Assembly (NCBI RefSeq): GCF_913773995.1
Contig: NZ_CAJYES010000244.1
Span: 1 to 35,431, forward strand
Direction: 5' to 3'
Origin: an uncultured Pseudacidovorax sp.
GTDB lineage: Bacteria; Pseudomonadota; Gammaproteobacteria; Burkholderiales; Burkholderiaceae_C
Length of the DNA: 35,431 nucleotides
Shown here: piece by piece, positions 18,797 to 26,346 of the stretch
Layout of the letters: each line of letters opens with the position of its first letter
Numbering within the stretch: the stretch's first letter is position 1
Position numbers and translations under genes: made by a program
Notes under the pieces: generated by a model
Seen by the model: the letters and a program-made list of their open reading frames with translations, nothing else
The model's database searches: none
What the model was told of the DNA's origin: nothing

Positions 18797-20146
18797 ATGA
18801 CCGACCCCCTCCACTTCGACCTGCTGCTGCTCGATGCCATCGCGCTGACGGCCGACCCCGCCCGCCCCGAGATCCGCGGTGCCGCGCTCGGCGTGCGCGA
18901 TGGCCGCATCGTCTGGCTGGATGCCCAGCCGCCCGCGCACTACACCGCCGACCGCACGCTGCACTTGGCCGACCATTTCGTGACGCCCGGCTTGGTGAAC
19001 GTCCACACGCATAGCATCCTCAGCATGGTGCGCGGCGTGGCGGCCGACCTGGGCTTCGCGCCCTCGTACACGCCGGGCATTCCCAAGGGCACGCAGGTCG
19101 ACGAGGCGCAGGCGCGCGCCCTGGCCCGCCTGGGCGCGCTGGAGGCGCTGCTGGCCGGCTCCACCCTGGTGGGCGACAACTTCGTGCATGCCGACGTCTG
19201 CACCGAGGCCATGGTCGAGCTGGGCCTGCGCCTGGCGCCCAGCTGGCGCATCCACGACGTCGACTTTGCGCGCGTGGCCCATGGCGACTGGCAGCACAGC
19301 GCCGCCATCGGCCAGGCCACGCTGGGGGCCGGGCTGGCGCTGCACGATCGCTGGCAGGGCCACCCGCGGGTGCACGTCAACCTGGCGGCGCATGCGGTGG
19401 ACACCTGCTCCGACGCCTTCCTGCGCGAAGTGGGTGAGGCCGCTGCGGCGCGCGGCCTGCGCGTCAGCACCCACCTGGGCCAGAGCAAGGTGGAGGTCGA
19501 GCGCGTGCGCGCGCGCACCGGCCGCAGCTCCACCGAGGTGCTGGCCGACACCGGCCTGCTCAACGAACGGCTGATGGGCGGCCACTGCATCTACGTGAGC
19601 GAAGCCGACGCCCGCCGCATGGCCGAGGCCGGCGCGCATGCGGTGCACATCCCCAAGTGCAACGCCGCCTCGGGCCGGCTGGCGCCCACGCCCATGCTCA
19701 AGCGCGCGGGCGTGAACATGGCGCTCGCCACCGACACCCAGCATGGCGACATGGTCGAACTGATGCGCTGGGCGCTGGCCACGGCGCGGGTGCAGGAAGG
19801 CGGCGTCGACGACGGCTGGCAGCCCCACCATGTCTTCGACATGGCCACGATGGGCGGCGCCCGGGCGCTCGGCCTGGAGGCCGAGATCGGCAGTCTGGCC
19901 GTGGGCAAGTCGGCCGACTTCGTGGTCATCGATGGCCGTCGCCCGCACCTGCGACCGCATGTGAATCCGCTGGGCGCGCTCGTGCACTGCGGCCAGGGCC
20001 GCGACGTGCGGCATGTGGCGGTGCAGGGCGAGCTGCTGGTGGAAGACGGCCTGCCTACCAGGGTGGACATGGACACCGTCTGCGCCGAGGCCGAGGCGGC
20101 TTCGCGCGTGCTGTGGGGCGCGCAGGGGCGCGACTACTGGCGCTGA
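18797..20146 (+). CDS. zinc amidohydrolase of the TRZ/ATZ deaminase group
   Basis: The 449-residue enzyme has the amidohydrolase barrel with a full metal-binding set: His70 and His72 in NVHTHS, His226 in STHLGQSK, His263 in GGHCIY and Asp313 in ATDTQHGD. This resembles the chlorohydrolase/cytosine-guanine deaminase branch, which removes amino or chloro groups from heterocycles or similar substrates. The flanking beta-sandwich is seen in DGRIVWLDAQ and SADFVVIDGRRP. The actual substrate cannot be assigned. A sigma-54 promoter 50 bp upstream suggests control by nitrogen limitation, which would fit release of ammonia from a nitrogenous compound. It converges with the LysR gene across 17 bp. ATG 18797 has no strong ribosome-binding site. 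Confidence 0.85.
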   Translation: MTDPLHFDLLLLDAIALTADPARPEIRGAALGVRDGRIVWLDAQPPAHYTADRTLHLADHFVTPGLVNVHTHSILSMVRGVAADLGFAPSYTPGIPKGTQVDEAQARALARLGALEALLAGSTLVGDNFVHADVCTEAMVELGLRLAPSWRIHDVDFARVAHGDWQHSAAIGQATLGAGLALHDRWQGHPRVHVNLAAHAVDTCSDAFLREVGEAAAARGLRVSTHLGQSKVEVERVRARTGRSSTEVLADTGLLNERLMGGHCIYVSEADARRMAEAGAHAVHIPKCNAASGRLAPTPMLKRAGVNMALATDTQHGDMVELMRWALATARVQEGGVDDGWQPHHVFDMATMGGARALGLEAEIGSLAVGKSADFVVIDGRRPHLRPHVNPLGALVHCGQGRDVRHVAVQGELLVEDGLPTRVDMDTVCAEAEAASRVLWGAQGRDYWR

Positions 20147-20163
20147 GGCGCGTTCACACCTTG

Positions 20164-21045
20164 TCAGGGCCGCCGTTGCCGGATCAGGTCGAGCAAGGCC
20201 TCGGCCGCGGGTGAGAGGGAGCGGTCCCGGCGTCGCACCAGATAGACCTGCCGGCTGAGTCCGGGCAGGGGAAGTGGCCGGGTGTGCAGCCCCGGCTGCT
20301 CGAAGTGGAACAGCGTCAGCGTCGGCACCACGCTGATGCCCAGGCCTGCGCGCACCATGCCCATCACGGTGGCCAACTGCTCCACCTCCATCAAGGTGCG
20401 CAGCGGCTGCGGATGCAGGGCCGCTTCCAGGTACTGCCGCACGCTGCTCGTGCGCGCCAGGTGGATAAAGGGCCAGTCGCCCAGGTCGGCAGCGGTCAGC
20501 TTGCGGCGGCGCACCAGCGGATGGTCGTCGCGGCAGACCAGGTGGAATTCATCGCTGCAGAAGGGCTCGGCCTGCAGCTGGGGCGTGTCGGCGCGGATGG
20601 CGGCCAGCGCGAAGTCGGCGCTGCCACCGGCCACCCGCTCGATGCAGGGCTCGGAGAGCACGTCCGCGATCTCCAGCACGATGCCGGGATGGGCCTCGCG
20701 GAACTCTGCCAGCACCTGCGGCAGCCAGCCCGCGGCCAGCGAGGGCAGCAGCGCCAGCGAGACGCGCCCGCGCCGCAGCTGGGCGCTGTCGCGGGCGGCG
20801 TCGAGCGCCGCGTCGATCTCGGCACGGATGCGCTCGGCCGCCGCCATGAAGTTGCGGCCCTCGTCAGTCAGCGCCACATGGCGGGTGCTGCGGTCGAACA
20901 GGCGCAGCCCCAGGCCATCCTCCAGCGTGCGGATCAGCGCGCTGAAGGCCGGCTGCGACAGGTGGCACTGCTCGGCCGCGCGGGTGAAGCTGCGCGCGGT
21001 CGCCAGTGCAAGAAAGGCGTCGAGCTGCCGGCTGCTGAGATTCAT
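20164..21045 (-). CDS. LysR-type transcriptional regulator
   Basis: The 293-residue protein has the N-terminal winged helix-turn-helix (residues about 3-62: LSSRQLDAFLALATARSFTRAAEQCHLSQPAFSALIRTLEDGLGLRLFDR in outline), the linker helix, and a periplasmic-binding-like effector domain from about residue 90. VMGMVRAGLGISVVPTLTL is a typical late segment. It is divergent from the AtuA-family operon with 80 bp between starts, and a T-N11-A box lies in that gap, so it most likely controls that operon and itself. The inducer is unknown, perhaps an acyl-CoA or carboxylate handled by the operon. Confidence 0.93.
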   Translation of the reverse strand: MNLSSRQLDAFLALATARSFTRAAEQCHLSQPAFSALIRTLEDGLGLRLFDRSTRHVALTDEGRNFMAAAERIRAEIDAALDAARDSAQLRRGRVSLALLPSLAAGWLPQVLAEFREAHPGIVLEIADVLSEPCIERVAGGSADFALAAIRADTPQLQAEPFCSDEFHLVCRDDHPLVRRRKLTAADLGDWPFIHLARTSSVRQYLEAALHPQPLRTLMEVEQLATVMGMVRAGLGISVVPTLTLFHFEQPGLHTRPLPLPGLSRQVYLVRRRDRSLSPAAEALLDLIRQRRP

Positions 21046-21060
21046 CTGTTGAACGGATAA

Positions 21061-21075
21061 ATTGATCCTGACAAT
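21061..21075. promoter_or_regulatory. LysR-type operator between regulator and AtuA operon
   Basis: ATTGATCCTGACAAT is an ATTG-N7-CAAT dyad and contains the T-N11-A core of LysR sites. It starts 15 bp upstream of the regulator start and lies about 50 bp before the AtuA start. TTGATC in it could also serve as a -35 with AGAATA at 21085-21090 (17-bp spacer) as -10 for the operon. Confidence 0.55.
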
Positions 21076-21125
21076 CTATTTCACAGAATAACGCGCCCAT
21101 CCTAGAGTGCCGGCTGGAGACACGC

Positions 21126-22496
21126 ATGGCATTGAAGGAACGACTGCTGATCGGCTGCGCCGCCGGCTTCTCGGGCGACCGGGTGGACGCCGCCGCGCCC
21201 GTGGTGCGCGAGCTGATCGCCCGCGGCCAGAGCGCTGTGCTGATCTTCGAGACCCTGGCCGAGCGCACCCTGGCGCTGGCCCAGCTGGCCCGCCGCGACA
21301 ACCCCGATGCCGGCTTCGAGCCCCTGTTGGACGAACTGCTGCGTCCCGTGCTGGCCGACTGCCTGGCCCATGGCATCCGCATCGTCAGCAACTTCGGCGC
21401 CGCCAATCCGCATGGCGCGGCGCGGCGCATCCAGCAGCTGGCGCGCGGCCTCGGCCTGCGCGCGCCGCGCATCGCCGTCGTGCATGGTGACGACCTGTCC
21501 GGGCCCGAGCATCACGACCTGCTGGCCCAGTGCCTGGGCGCCGCCATGCCAGCCGAGCCACCGGTCAGCGCCAACGCCTACATCGGGGCCGAGGCCATCG
21601 CCAACGCCCTGCGCGCGGGCGCGGACATCGTCGTCGCCGGCCGCGTGGCCGACCCGGCACTGGCCCTGGGACCGGCGCTGGCGCACTACGGCTGGGCCCT
21701 GGACGACTGGGACCGCCTGGCCGGCGCCACCATGGCCGGTCACCTGCTGGAATGCGGCGCACAGGTCACCGGTGGCTACTTCGCCGACCCCGGCTACAAG
21801 GACGTGCCGGGCCTGGCCACGCTGGGCTACCCCATCGCCGAGATCGAGGCCGATGGCAGCTGCATGCTGTTCAAGCCCGAGGGCACCGGCGGCCGGCTGG
21901 ATCTGCACACCGTCAAGGAACAGCTGCTCTACGAGCTGCATGACCCCGGCGCCTACCTGACGCCCGACGTGGTGGCCGACATCCGCGAGGCCGAGGTGCT
22001 GCAGACGCCCGAAGGTGTGCGGCTGCAGGGTGTGCGCGGCCATGCGCGGCCGGCCACGCTCAAGGTCAATGTGTGCCATGCCACCGGCTGGTTCGCCGAA
22101 GGCGAGATCAGCTACGCGGGCGCCCGCGCACTGGGCCGGGCCCGCCTGGCCGGCGAGGTGCTGCGCGAGCGCCTGCGCGATGCCGGCCCGCTGCGTGTGG
22201 ACCTGATCGGCGCCTGCAGCATCTTCGGCGACGACGAGGGCCGGGCACTGGCTGCGGTGCTCGATCAGGCCGCCGCCGCGACCCAGGACGCGCTGCGCGA
22301 CATCCGCCTGAGGGTCGCCATCCAGCACACCGATGCGGATGTCGCCCGCCGCCTGGTGCGGGAGGTGACGGCCCTGTACTGCTGCGGCCCGGCCGGCGGC
22401 GGTGGCGTGCGCACGGGCATGCGGCCGCGCCTGGGCACGGTCTCCTGCCTGGTGCCGCGCGAAGCGGTGAACACCGGCTACTTCATGGTCGACTGA
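21126..22496 (+). CDS. AtuA-family (DUF1446) acyclic terpene utilization protein
   Basis: The 456-residue protein matches the AtuA family through its N-terminal LIGCAAGFSGDRVDAAAPVV, then IRIVSNFGAANPHGAARRI, AYIGAEAIANALRAGADIVVAGRVADPAL, HLLECGAQVTGGYFADPGYKDVPGL and CGPAGGGGVRTGMRPRLG. AtuA is needed for citronellol and geraniol breakdown in Pseudomonas, but its reaction is not established, and many relatives occur in operons with no terpene link. It is probably cytoplasmic, with no signal peptide. GGAGA precedes the ATG. The next gene encodes the small domain that often forms the C-terminus of AtuA, so here the family architecture is split over two genes. Confidence 0.87.
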   Translation: MALKERLLIGCAAGFSGDRVDAAAPVVRELIARGQSAVLIFETLAERTLALAQLARRDNPDAGFEPLLDELLRPVLADCLAHGIRIVSNFGAANPHGAARRIQQLARGLGLRAPRIAVVHGDDLSGPEHHDLLAQCLGAAMPAEPPVSANAYIGAEAIANALRAGADIVVAGRVADPALALGPALAHYGWALDDWDRLAGATMAGHLLECGAQVTGGYFADPGYKDVPGLATLGYPIAEIEADGSCMLFKPEGTGGRLDLHTVKEQLLYELHDPGAYLTPDVVADIREAEVLQTPEGVRLQGVRGHARPATLKVNVCHATGWFAEGEISYAGARALGRARLAGEVLRERLRDAGPLRVDLIGACSIFGDDEGRALAAVLDQAAAATQDALRDIRLRVAIQHTDADVARRLVREVTALYCCGPAGGGGVRTGMRPRLGTVSCLVPREAVNTGYFMVD

Positions 22497-22509
22497 CCGG
22501 AGCTGCGAC

Positions 22510-22902
22510 ATGACTGCCACCCCGCTTCCCGACGTCGGCCCGGACCCGATCGTCGTTCCCCTGCACCGGCTGGCCCACGGCCGCACCGGCGACAAGGGCA
22601 ACCGCTCCAACATCAGCGTGATCGCCTGGCATGCGGACCTGTGGCCGCTGCTGGTCGAGCAGGTGACCGAAGACGCCGTCGCCACGCTGTTCGCCCACCG
22701 CCGGCCCAGCCGCGTAACGCGGCACCTGCTGCCGAAGCTCCAGGCCATGAACTTCGTGCTCGACGACGTGCTCGACGGCGGCGTCAACGACGCCCTCAAC
22801 CTCGACAGCCATGGCAAGGCGCTGTCGTACCTGCTGCTCGACCTGCCGGTGCGGGTGCCTGCCGCGCTGCGCGGGCATCTGGCCGGCCCACCCATCGACT
22901 GA
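22510..22902 (+). CDS. AtuA C-terminal-like small protein
   Basis: The 130-residue protein has PLHRLAHGRTGDKGNRSNISVIAW near its start, the hallmark of the small domain found at the C-terminus of long AtuA proteins or as a separate partner. AFLH-type spacing continues to LNFVLDDVLDGG-like and LNLDSHGKALSYLLLDLPV stretches. No catalytic role is known. GGAG sits 7 bp before the ATG, and the gene starts 13 bp after the AtuA-like gene, so the two are co-translated and their products probably form a complex. Confidence 0.83.
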   Translation: MTATPLPDVGPDPIVVPLHRLAHGRTGDKGNRSNISVIAWHADLWPLLVEQVTEDAVATLFAHRRPSRVTRHLLPKLQAMNFVLDDVLDGGVNDALNLDSHGKALSYLLLDLPVRVPAALRGHLAGPPID

Positions 22903-22944
22903 CGACTTTCCTTCATCCACCCCCGACCCGAGGAGACAAGAGAC

Positions 22945-23925
22945 ATGAAGCGATTCCCGCCCCTGCACCGACGCACCTGGCTGGCCGCCGCGCTGGCCGC
23001 CGCCACGCTGCCCGGCCTGGCGCAGGCCCAGACCTATCCGGCCAAGCCGGTCACCTTCGTCGTGCCCTTCGCGGCTGGCAGCGCCACCGACCAGTTGGCG
23101 CGCGCGCTCGGCCAGTCCTTCACCGAGCAGACCGGTCAGTCGGTGGTGGTGGACAACCGCGCCGGCGCCAGCGGCATGATCGCGGCGCAGTACGTGGCCA
23201 AGGCGGCGGCCGACGGCTACATGGTGCTGATCACCACCAACACCACGCACGCGGCCAACGAGCACCTCTACCGCAAGCTCTCCTACGACCCGGTGAAGGA
23301 CTTCGCGCCCATCACGGGCCTGGGCAAGGGCGGACAGGTGCTGGTGGTCAACGCCAGTGCGCCCTACAAGAACGTCGGCGAGCTGCTGGCCGCCGCGAAG
23401 AAGAACCCCGGCAAGATGAGCTTCGGCAGCGGCAGCTCGTCCAGCCGCGTGGCGGGCGAGATGCTCAAGCAGATGGCGCAGGTGGACATCCTGCACGTGC
23501 CCTACAAGAGCAACCCGCTGGCCATCACCGACCTGCTGGGCGGGCAGATCGACATGATGATCACCGACACCTCCACCGGCGTGCCGCAGATCAAGGCCGG
23601 CAAGCTGCGCGCGCTAGGCTATTCCACGCAGAAGCGCAGCACGCAGCTGCCCGACGTGCCCACGCTGGACGAGGCCGGGGTGAAGGGCTACGACATGGGC
23701 TACTGGTTCGCCGCCTACGCGCCGGCCGGCACGCCCGCACCGGTGGTCGCGAAGCTGAACGAGGTGCTGGGCAAGGCCACGAAGAGCGCCGCCGCCAAGG
23801 GCTTCTTCGACGGCTCCGGTTCCGAGCCCTGGACCACCACGCCCGAAGAACTGGCCCGCTTCCAGGCCGGCGAGACGCGCAAGTGGGGCCAGGTGATCAA
23901 GGCGGCGGGCATCGAGGCCGAATAG
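22945..23925 (+). CDS. Bug-family tripartite tricarboxylate transporter binding protein
   Basis: The 326-residue protein has a signal peptide (residues 1-28, ending PGLAQA), so it acts in the periplasm. QTYPAKPVTFVVPFAAGSATDQLARALG and VVVDNRAGASGMIAAQYVAKAAADGYM are the standard Bug fold motifs with the two ligand-carboxylate loops. DLLGGQIDMMITDTSTGVPQIKAGKLRALGYST is the other core region. Bug proteins bind dicarboxylates, aromatic acids or other small carboxylates; many are orphans with no membrane TctAB nearby, as here. AGGAGA precedes the ATG. As the third gene of the AtuA operon, it probably senses or delivers the operon's substrate. Confidence 0.93.
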   Translation: MKRFPPLHRRTWLAAALAAATLPGLAQAQTYPAKPVTFVVPFAAGSATDQLARALGQSFTEQTGQSVVVDNRAGASGMIAAQYVAKAAADGYMVLITTNTTHAANEHLYRKLSYDPVKDFAPITGLGKGGQVLVVNASAPYKNVGELLAAAKKNPGKMSFGSGSSSSRVAGEMLKQMAQVDILHVPYKSNPLAITDLLGGQIDMMITDTSTGVPQIKAGKLRALGYSTQKRSTQLPDVPTLDEAGVKGYDMGYWFAAYAPAGTPAPVVAKLNEVLGKATKSAAAKGFFDGSGSEPWTTTPEELARFQAGETRKWGQVIKAAGIEAE

Positions 23926-23947
23926 CCGCCGGGGCGGCCGCGGGCGT

Positions 23948-25144
23948 TCAGCGCGTCCCGGTCGCCTGACCCATGCGCCGCAGCCGCGGCGTGACCATCG
24001 GCACGGTCAGCATGGTGCTGGCCACCGCCATCAGCAGCAGGGCGGTGAACGTGGTGCTGGTGATGATCGCCTTGTCCAGCAGCACGTTGGCAAAGATGAT
24101 CATGATCAGCGCCTTGGTCTGCAGCAGCCAGCCGATCAGCATCCCCTCGCCGCGGGCCCAGCCCAGGATGCGGCCGGCCAGTCCCAGGCCGGCCAGCTTG
24201 CCGGCCACCGAGGCCGCCAGCAGCAGCGCGGCGGCCCCGAACACGGCATAGCCGCCCACCTGCCAGCTGGTGCGCAGCCCCGTGCTCAAAAAGAACACCG
24301 GCATGATCACCAGCAGCACATGGTGACGCAGCAGGTCCATGTGTTCCTGGTCAAACCAGTCGCCGTCCATCACCACGCCGGCGATGAAGGCGCCGACCAT
24401 GTAGTGCAGGCCGGACCAGTCGGCGCCCAGGCCGCAGGCCGCCAGCCAGATCAGGCCCAGGTACCAGCGGTCGCGCTCGGGCACGCGACGCATCAGCCGC
24501 CGGAACAGCGCCGAGGCCACGGCAAACACCAGCAGGAAACCCACCTGCCGGCCCACGCGCTCCCAGTCGGTCAGGATCACCGCCAGCACGCCCCAGATGG
24601 CGATGTCGTCCAGGCTGGCGTAGCGCAGGATGCGCTGGCCCAGCGGCTGGCGCAGGATTTCCAGCTTTTCCATCAGCAGGATCAGGATCGGCAGGGCCGT
24701 CACCGCGCAGGCCATGCCGATGCCCAGCACGAACTGCCAGCGCTGGGCCTGCGCGCCCATCCAGCCCGGTTGCGTCAGCAGCACCAGCGCGGCAGCGCTG
24801 CCCAGCAGCAGCGGCACGCCCAGCGCCAGGCCGGCGGTCACGCTGCTTTCGCCGCGGTGCGTCCAGGCCTTGCGCAGGTCCAGCTCGATGCCGGCGATCC
24901 ACACGAAGAGCATCACCGCCCACTGCGCCACGCCGTTGAGCGACTGGATCACCGGCGCGCTGAACACGAACTGGTAGTAGTCGGGAAAGGCCGCGCCGAG
25001 CACGCCTGGGCCCAGCAGGATGCCCATGATGATCTGCACCACCACCAGCGGCGCGAAGTAGTCGGTACGTCCCAGCCGCCACAGCAGGTAGGGCAGGGTG
25101 AAGACGATCAGCATCGCGATCAGGAAGACTTCGGAAACGGTCAT
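23948..25144 (-). CDS. Kef/NhaP-type cation:proton antiporter
   Basis: The 398-residue protein has about 11-12 hydrophobic helices in the CPA fold. Marks are VVQIIMGILLGPGVLG, LFVWIAGIELDL, GIGMACAVTALPILILLMEKLEIL, YASLDDIAIWGVLAVIL with the conserved Asp pair in the unwound helix, and LHYMVGAFIAGVVM. It lacks the C-terminal RCK/TrkA-N domains of KefB/C. It should exchange Na+ or K+ for H+ at the inner membrane. An upstream ATG at 25183 would add 13 hydrophilic residues; I prefer 25144. It converges with the Bug gene (22 bp apart, with a small GCCGC/GCGGC hairpin at 23925-23938) and is divergent from the nuclease-like gene. Confidence 0.9.
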   Translation of the reverse strand: MTVSEVFLIAMLIVFTLPYLLWRLGRTDYFAPLVVVQIIMGILLGPGVLGAAFPDYYQFVFSAPVIQSLNGVAQWAVMLFVWIAGIELDLRKAWTHRGESSVTAGLALGVPLLLGSAAALVLLTQPGWMGAQAQRWQFVLGIGMACAVTALPILILLMEKLEILRQPLGQRILRYASLDDIAIWGVLAVILTDWERVGRQVGFLLVFAVASALFRRLMRRVPERDRWYLGLIWLAACGLGADWSGLHYMVGAFIAGVVMDGDWFDQEHMDLLRHHVLLVIMPVFFLSTGLRTSWQVGGYAVFGAAALLLAASVAGKLAGLGLAGRILGWARGEGMLIGWLLQTKALIMIIFANVLLDKAIITSTTFTALLLMAVASTMLTVPMVTPRLRRMGQATGTR

Positions 25145-25267
25145 CGGCACTCGGGGTCTGGGAAGGCCGCGGCAGTGTGACATGGCTCCGGATCGGCCGA
25201 AGGGCGTAGTACGGCCCCAACACCGCACCCGCGGCCAGGGTTGCCGGCTTGGGGTTAGCCTTGGTGC

Positions 25268-26209
25268 ATGTCCGCCCTTCCCCTGAATGCCGCGCGGGCG
25301 GCGCCCCTGCCTTCCAACCCGCCCCCGCCCGCGCCGGGACAGCCGCCGGCCTCGCCGCCGATCATCATTCCGCCGCCGGCCGGTGACCCGCCGCCGGACG
25401 AACTGCCCGTCACCGATCCGCCCGCAGCGCCGCCCGTGGGCGATCCACCCCGCCCCGTGGCGGCGCTGGGCCGCGTGCACATGCGCCGCCTGCGCGAGGT
25501 CTACCGCTCGGCCGGCTGGCCCTGCTGCGATGTCATCGAAGTGGACCTGCTGGCGGCCGGGCTGCTGGAGCGCGTCCGCTCCGCCCTGGGCCACGAGACC
25601 GTGCGCCTGAGCGATAGCGGTCTGGCGCAGCTGGCCGGCGCCCTGGCCGGCAACCGCGGCGCGATGTCGGCCCACGAGTCGCTCGTCGAGCAGGTGGCGC
25701 GCGAGATGACCCGCGGTGGCCGCATCGCCTGGCGCGGCCTGAGCCTGCGCGCCCGCCTGGCGCCGCTGGAGCCGGACGGCCCCGCCCGCTGGTGCATCGC
25801 CCGGCCCGATGTCTTCTCGATCCGCAACACCACCGTCGAGGCCTACGCCCATCCCGTCGTGCACGAGGTCAAGGTCAGCCGCGCCGACCTGCTGGGCGAT
25901 CTGCGCCGCCCCGACAAGCGCGCCGCCTACCTCGACCTGGGCGGCGAGTGCTGGTATGTGCTGGGCAACGATGCCCGCGGCCGACCCATCGGCGGACCGG
26001 AGGACGTGCCTGCCGAATGCGGCGTGATGCTGCTGGAGGGGGCGCGGCTCACCGTCGCGCGCGCCGCGGTGCACCGTCCGGTGGAGCGTTTGCCCTTCGG
26101 TGTGTGGATGGCCCTGGCCAAGGCACAGCCCGTGGCGGGCTTCGATGACGAGGCGCAGCAGTGGCTGATGGGCGTCGAAACCGGCGCGGATCCGGCTTTG
26201 ACACGATAG
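25268..26209 (+). CDS. Pro-rich N-terminus with MmcB-like PD-(D/E)XK nuclease domain
   Basis: The 313-residue product is usually annotated as hypothetical. Residues 1-65 are mostly Pro, Ala and Asp and look disordered. From about residue 130 the pattern resembles MmcB-type DNA-repair nucleases: a SAHESLVEQVAREM helix, an Asp strand (ARPDVFSI), the ExK strand HEVKVSRADLLGDLRRPDKRAAYLDLGGECWYVLG, then ECGVMLLEGARLTVARAAVHRPVERLPFG. The Asp, Glu and Lys placement fits the PD-(D/E)XK catalytic centre, and the RADLLGDLR/PDKR segment is especially like MmcB. In Caulobacter MmcB acts with ImuB in damage tolerance. Role here is inferred only. No signal peptide; no good ribosome-binding site before ATG 25268. 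Confidence 0.72.
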   Translation: MSALPLNAARAAPLPSNPPPPAPGQPPASPPIIIPPPAGDPPPDELPVTDPPAAPPVGDPPRPVAALGRVHMRRLREVYRSAGWPCCDVIEVDLLAAGLLERVRSALGHETVRLSDSGLAQLAGALAGNRGAMSAHESLVEQVAREMTRGGRIAWRGLSLRARLAPLEPDGPARWCIARPDVFSIRNTTVEAYAHPVVHEVKVSRADLLGDLRRPDKRAAYLDLGGECWYVLGNDARGRPIGGPEDVPAECGVMLLEGARLTVARAAVHRPVERLPFGVWMALAKAQPVAGFDDEAQQWLMGVETGADPALTR

Positions 26210-26346
26210 ACTGCAAATAATTGTTAACAGAGTGACGGGGCGCTTGGACCGGGACGGCGACAGGACCGGTTAGCCAGACGTCCGTCGTTCGTCCTCCGGG
26301 AATCGCCGCGCCGTGATCGCTGCGAACGTCCCGGCGCTGTGCCCCC

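Noticed and set aside
17123-20014. 963-residue frame opposite rmuC, MFS and amidohydrolase genes
   Set aside because: It covers three well-supported genes on the other strand and is His/Arg/Gln-rich low-complexity translation.
26198-26227. TTGACA at 26198-26203 as promoter of the response regulator
   Set aside because: The -35 is perfect, but no acceptable -10 lies at 16-18 bp (ATTGTT, TTGTTA, TGTTAA). It also overlaps the end of the upstream gene.
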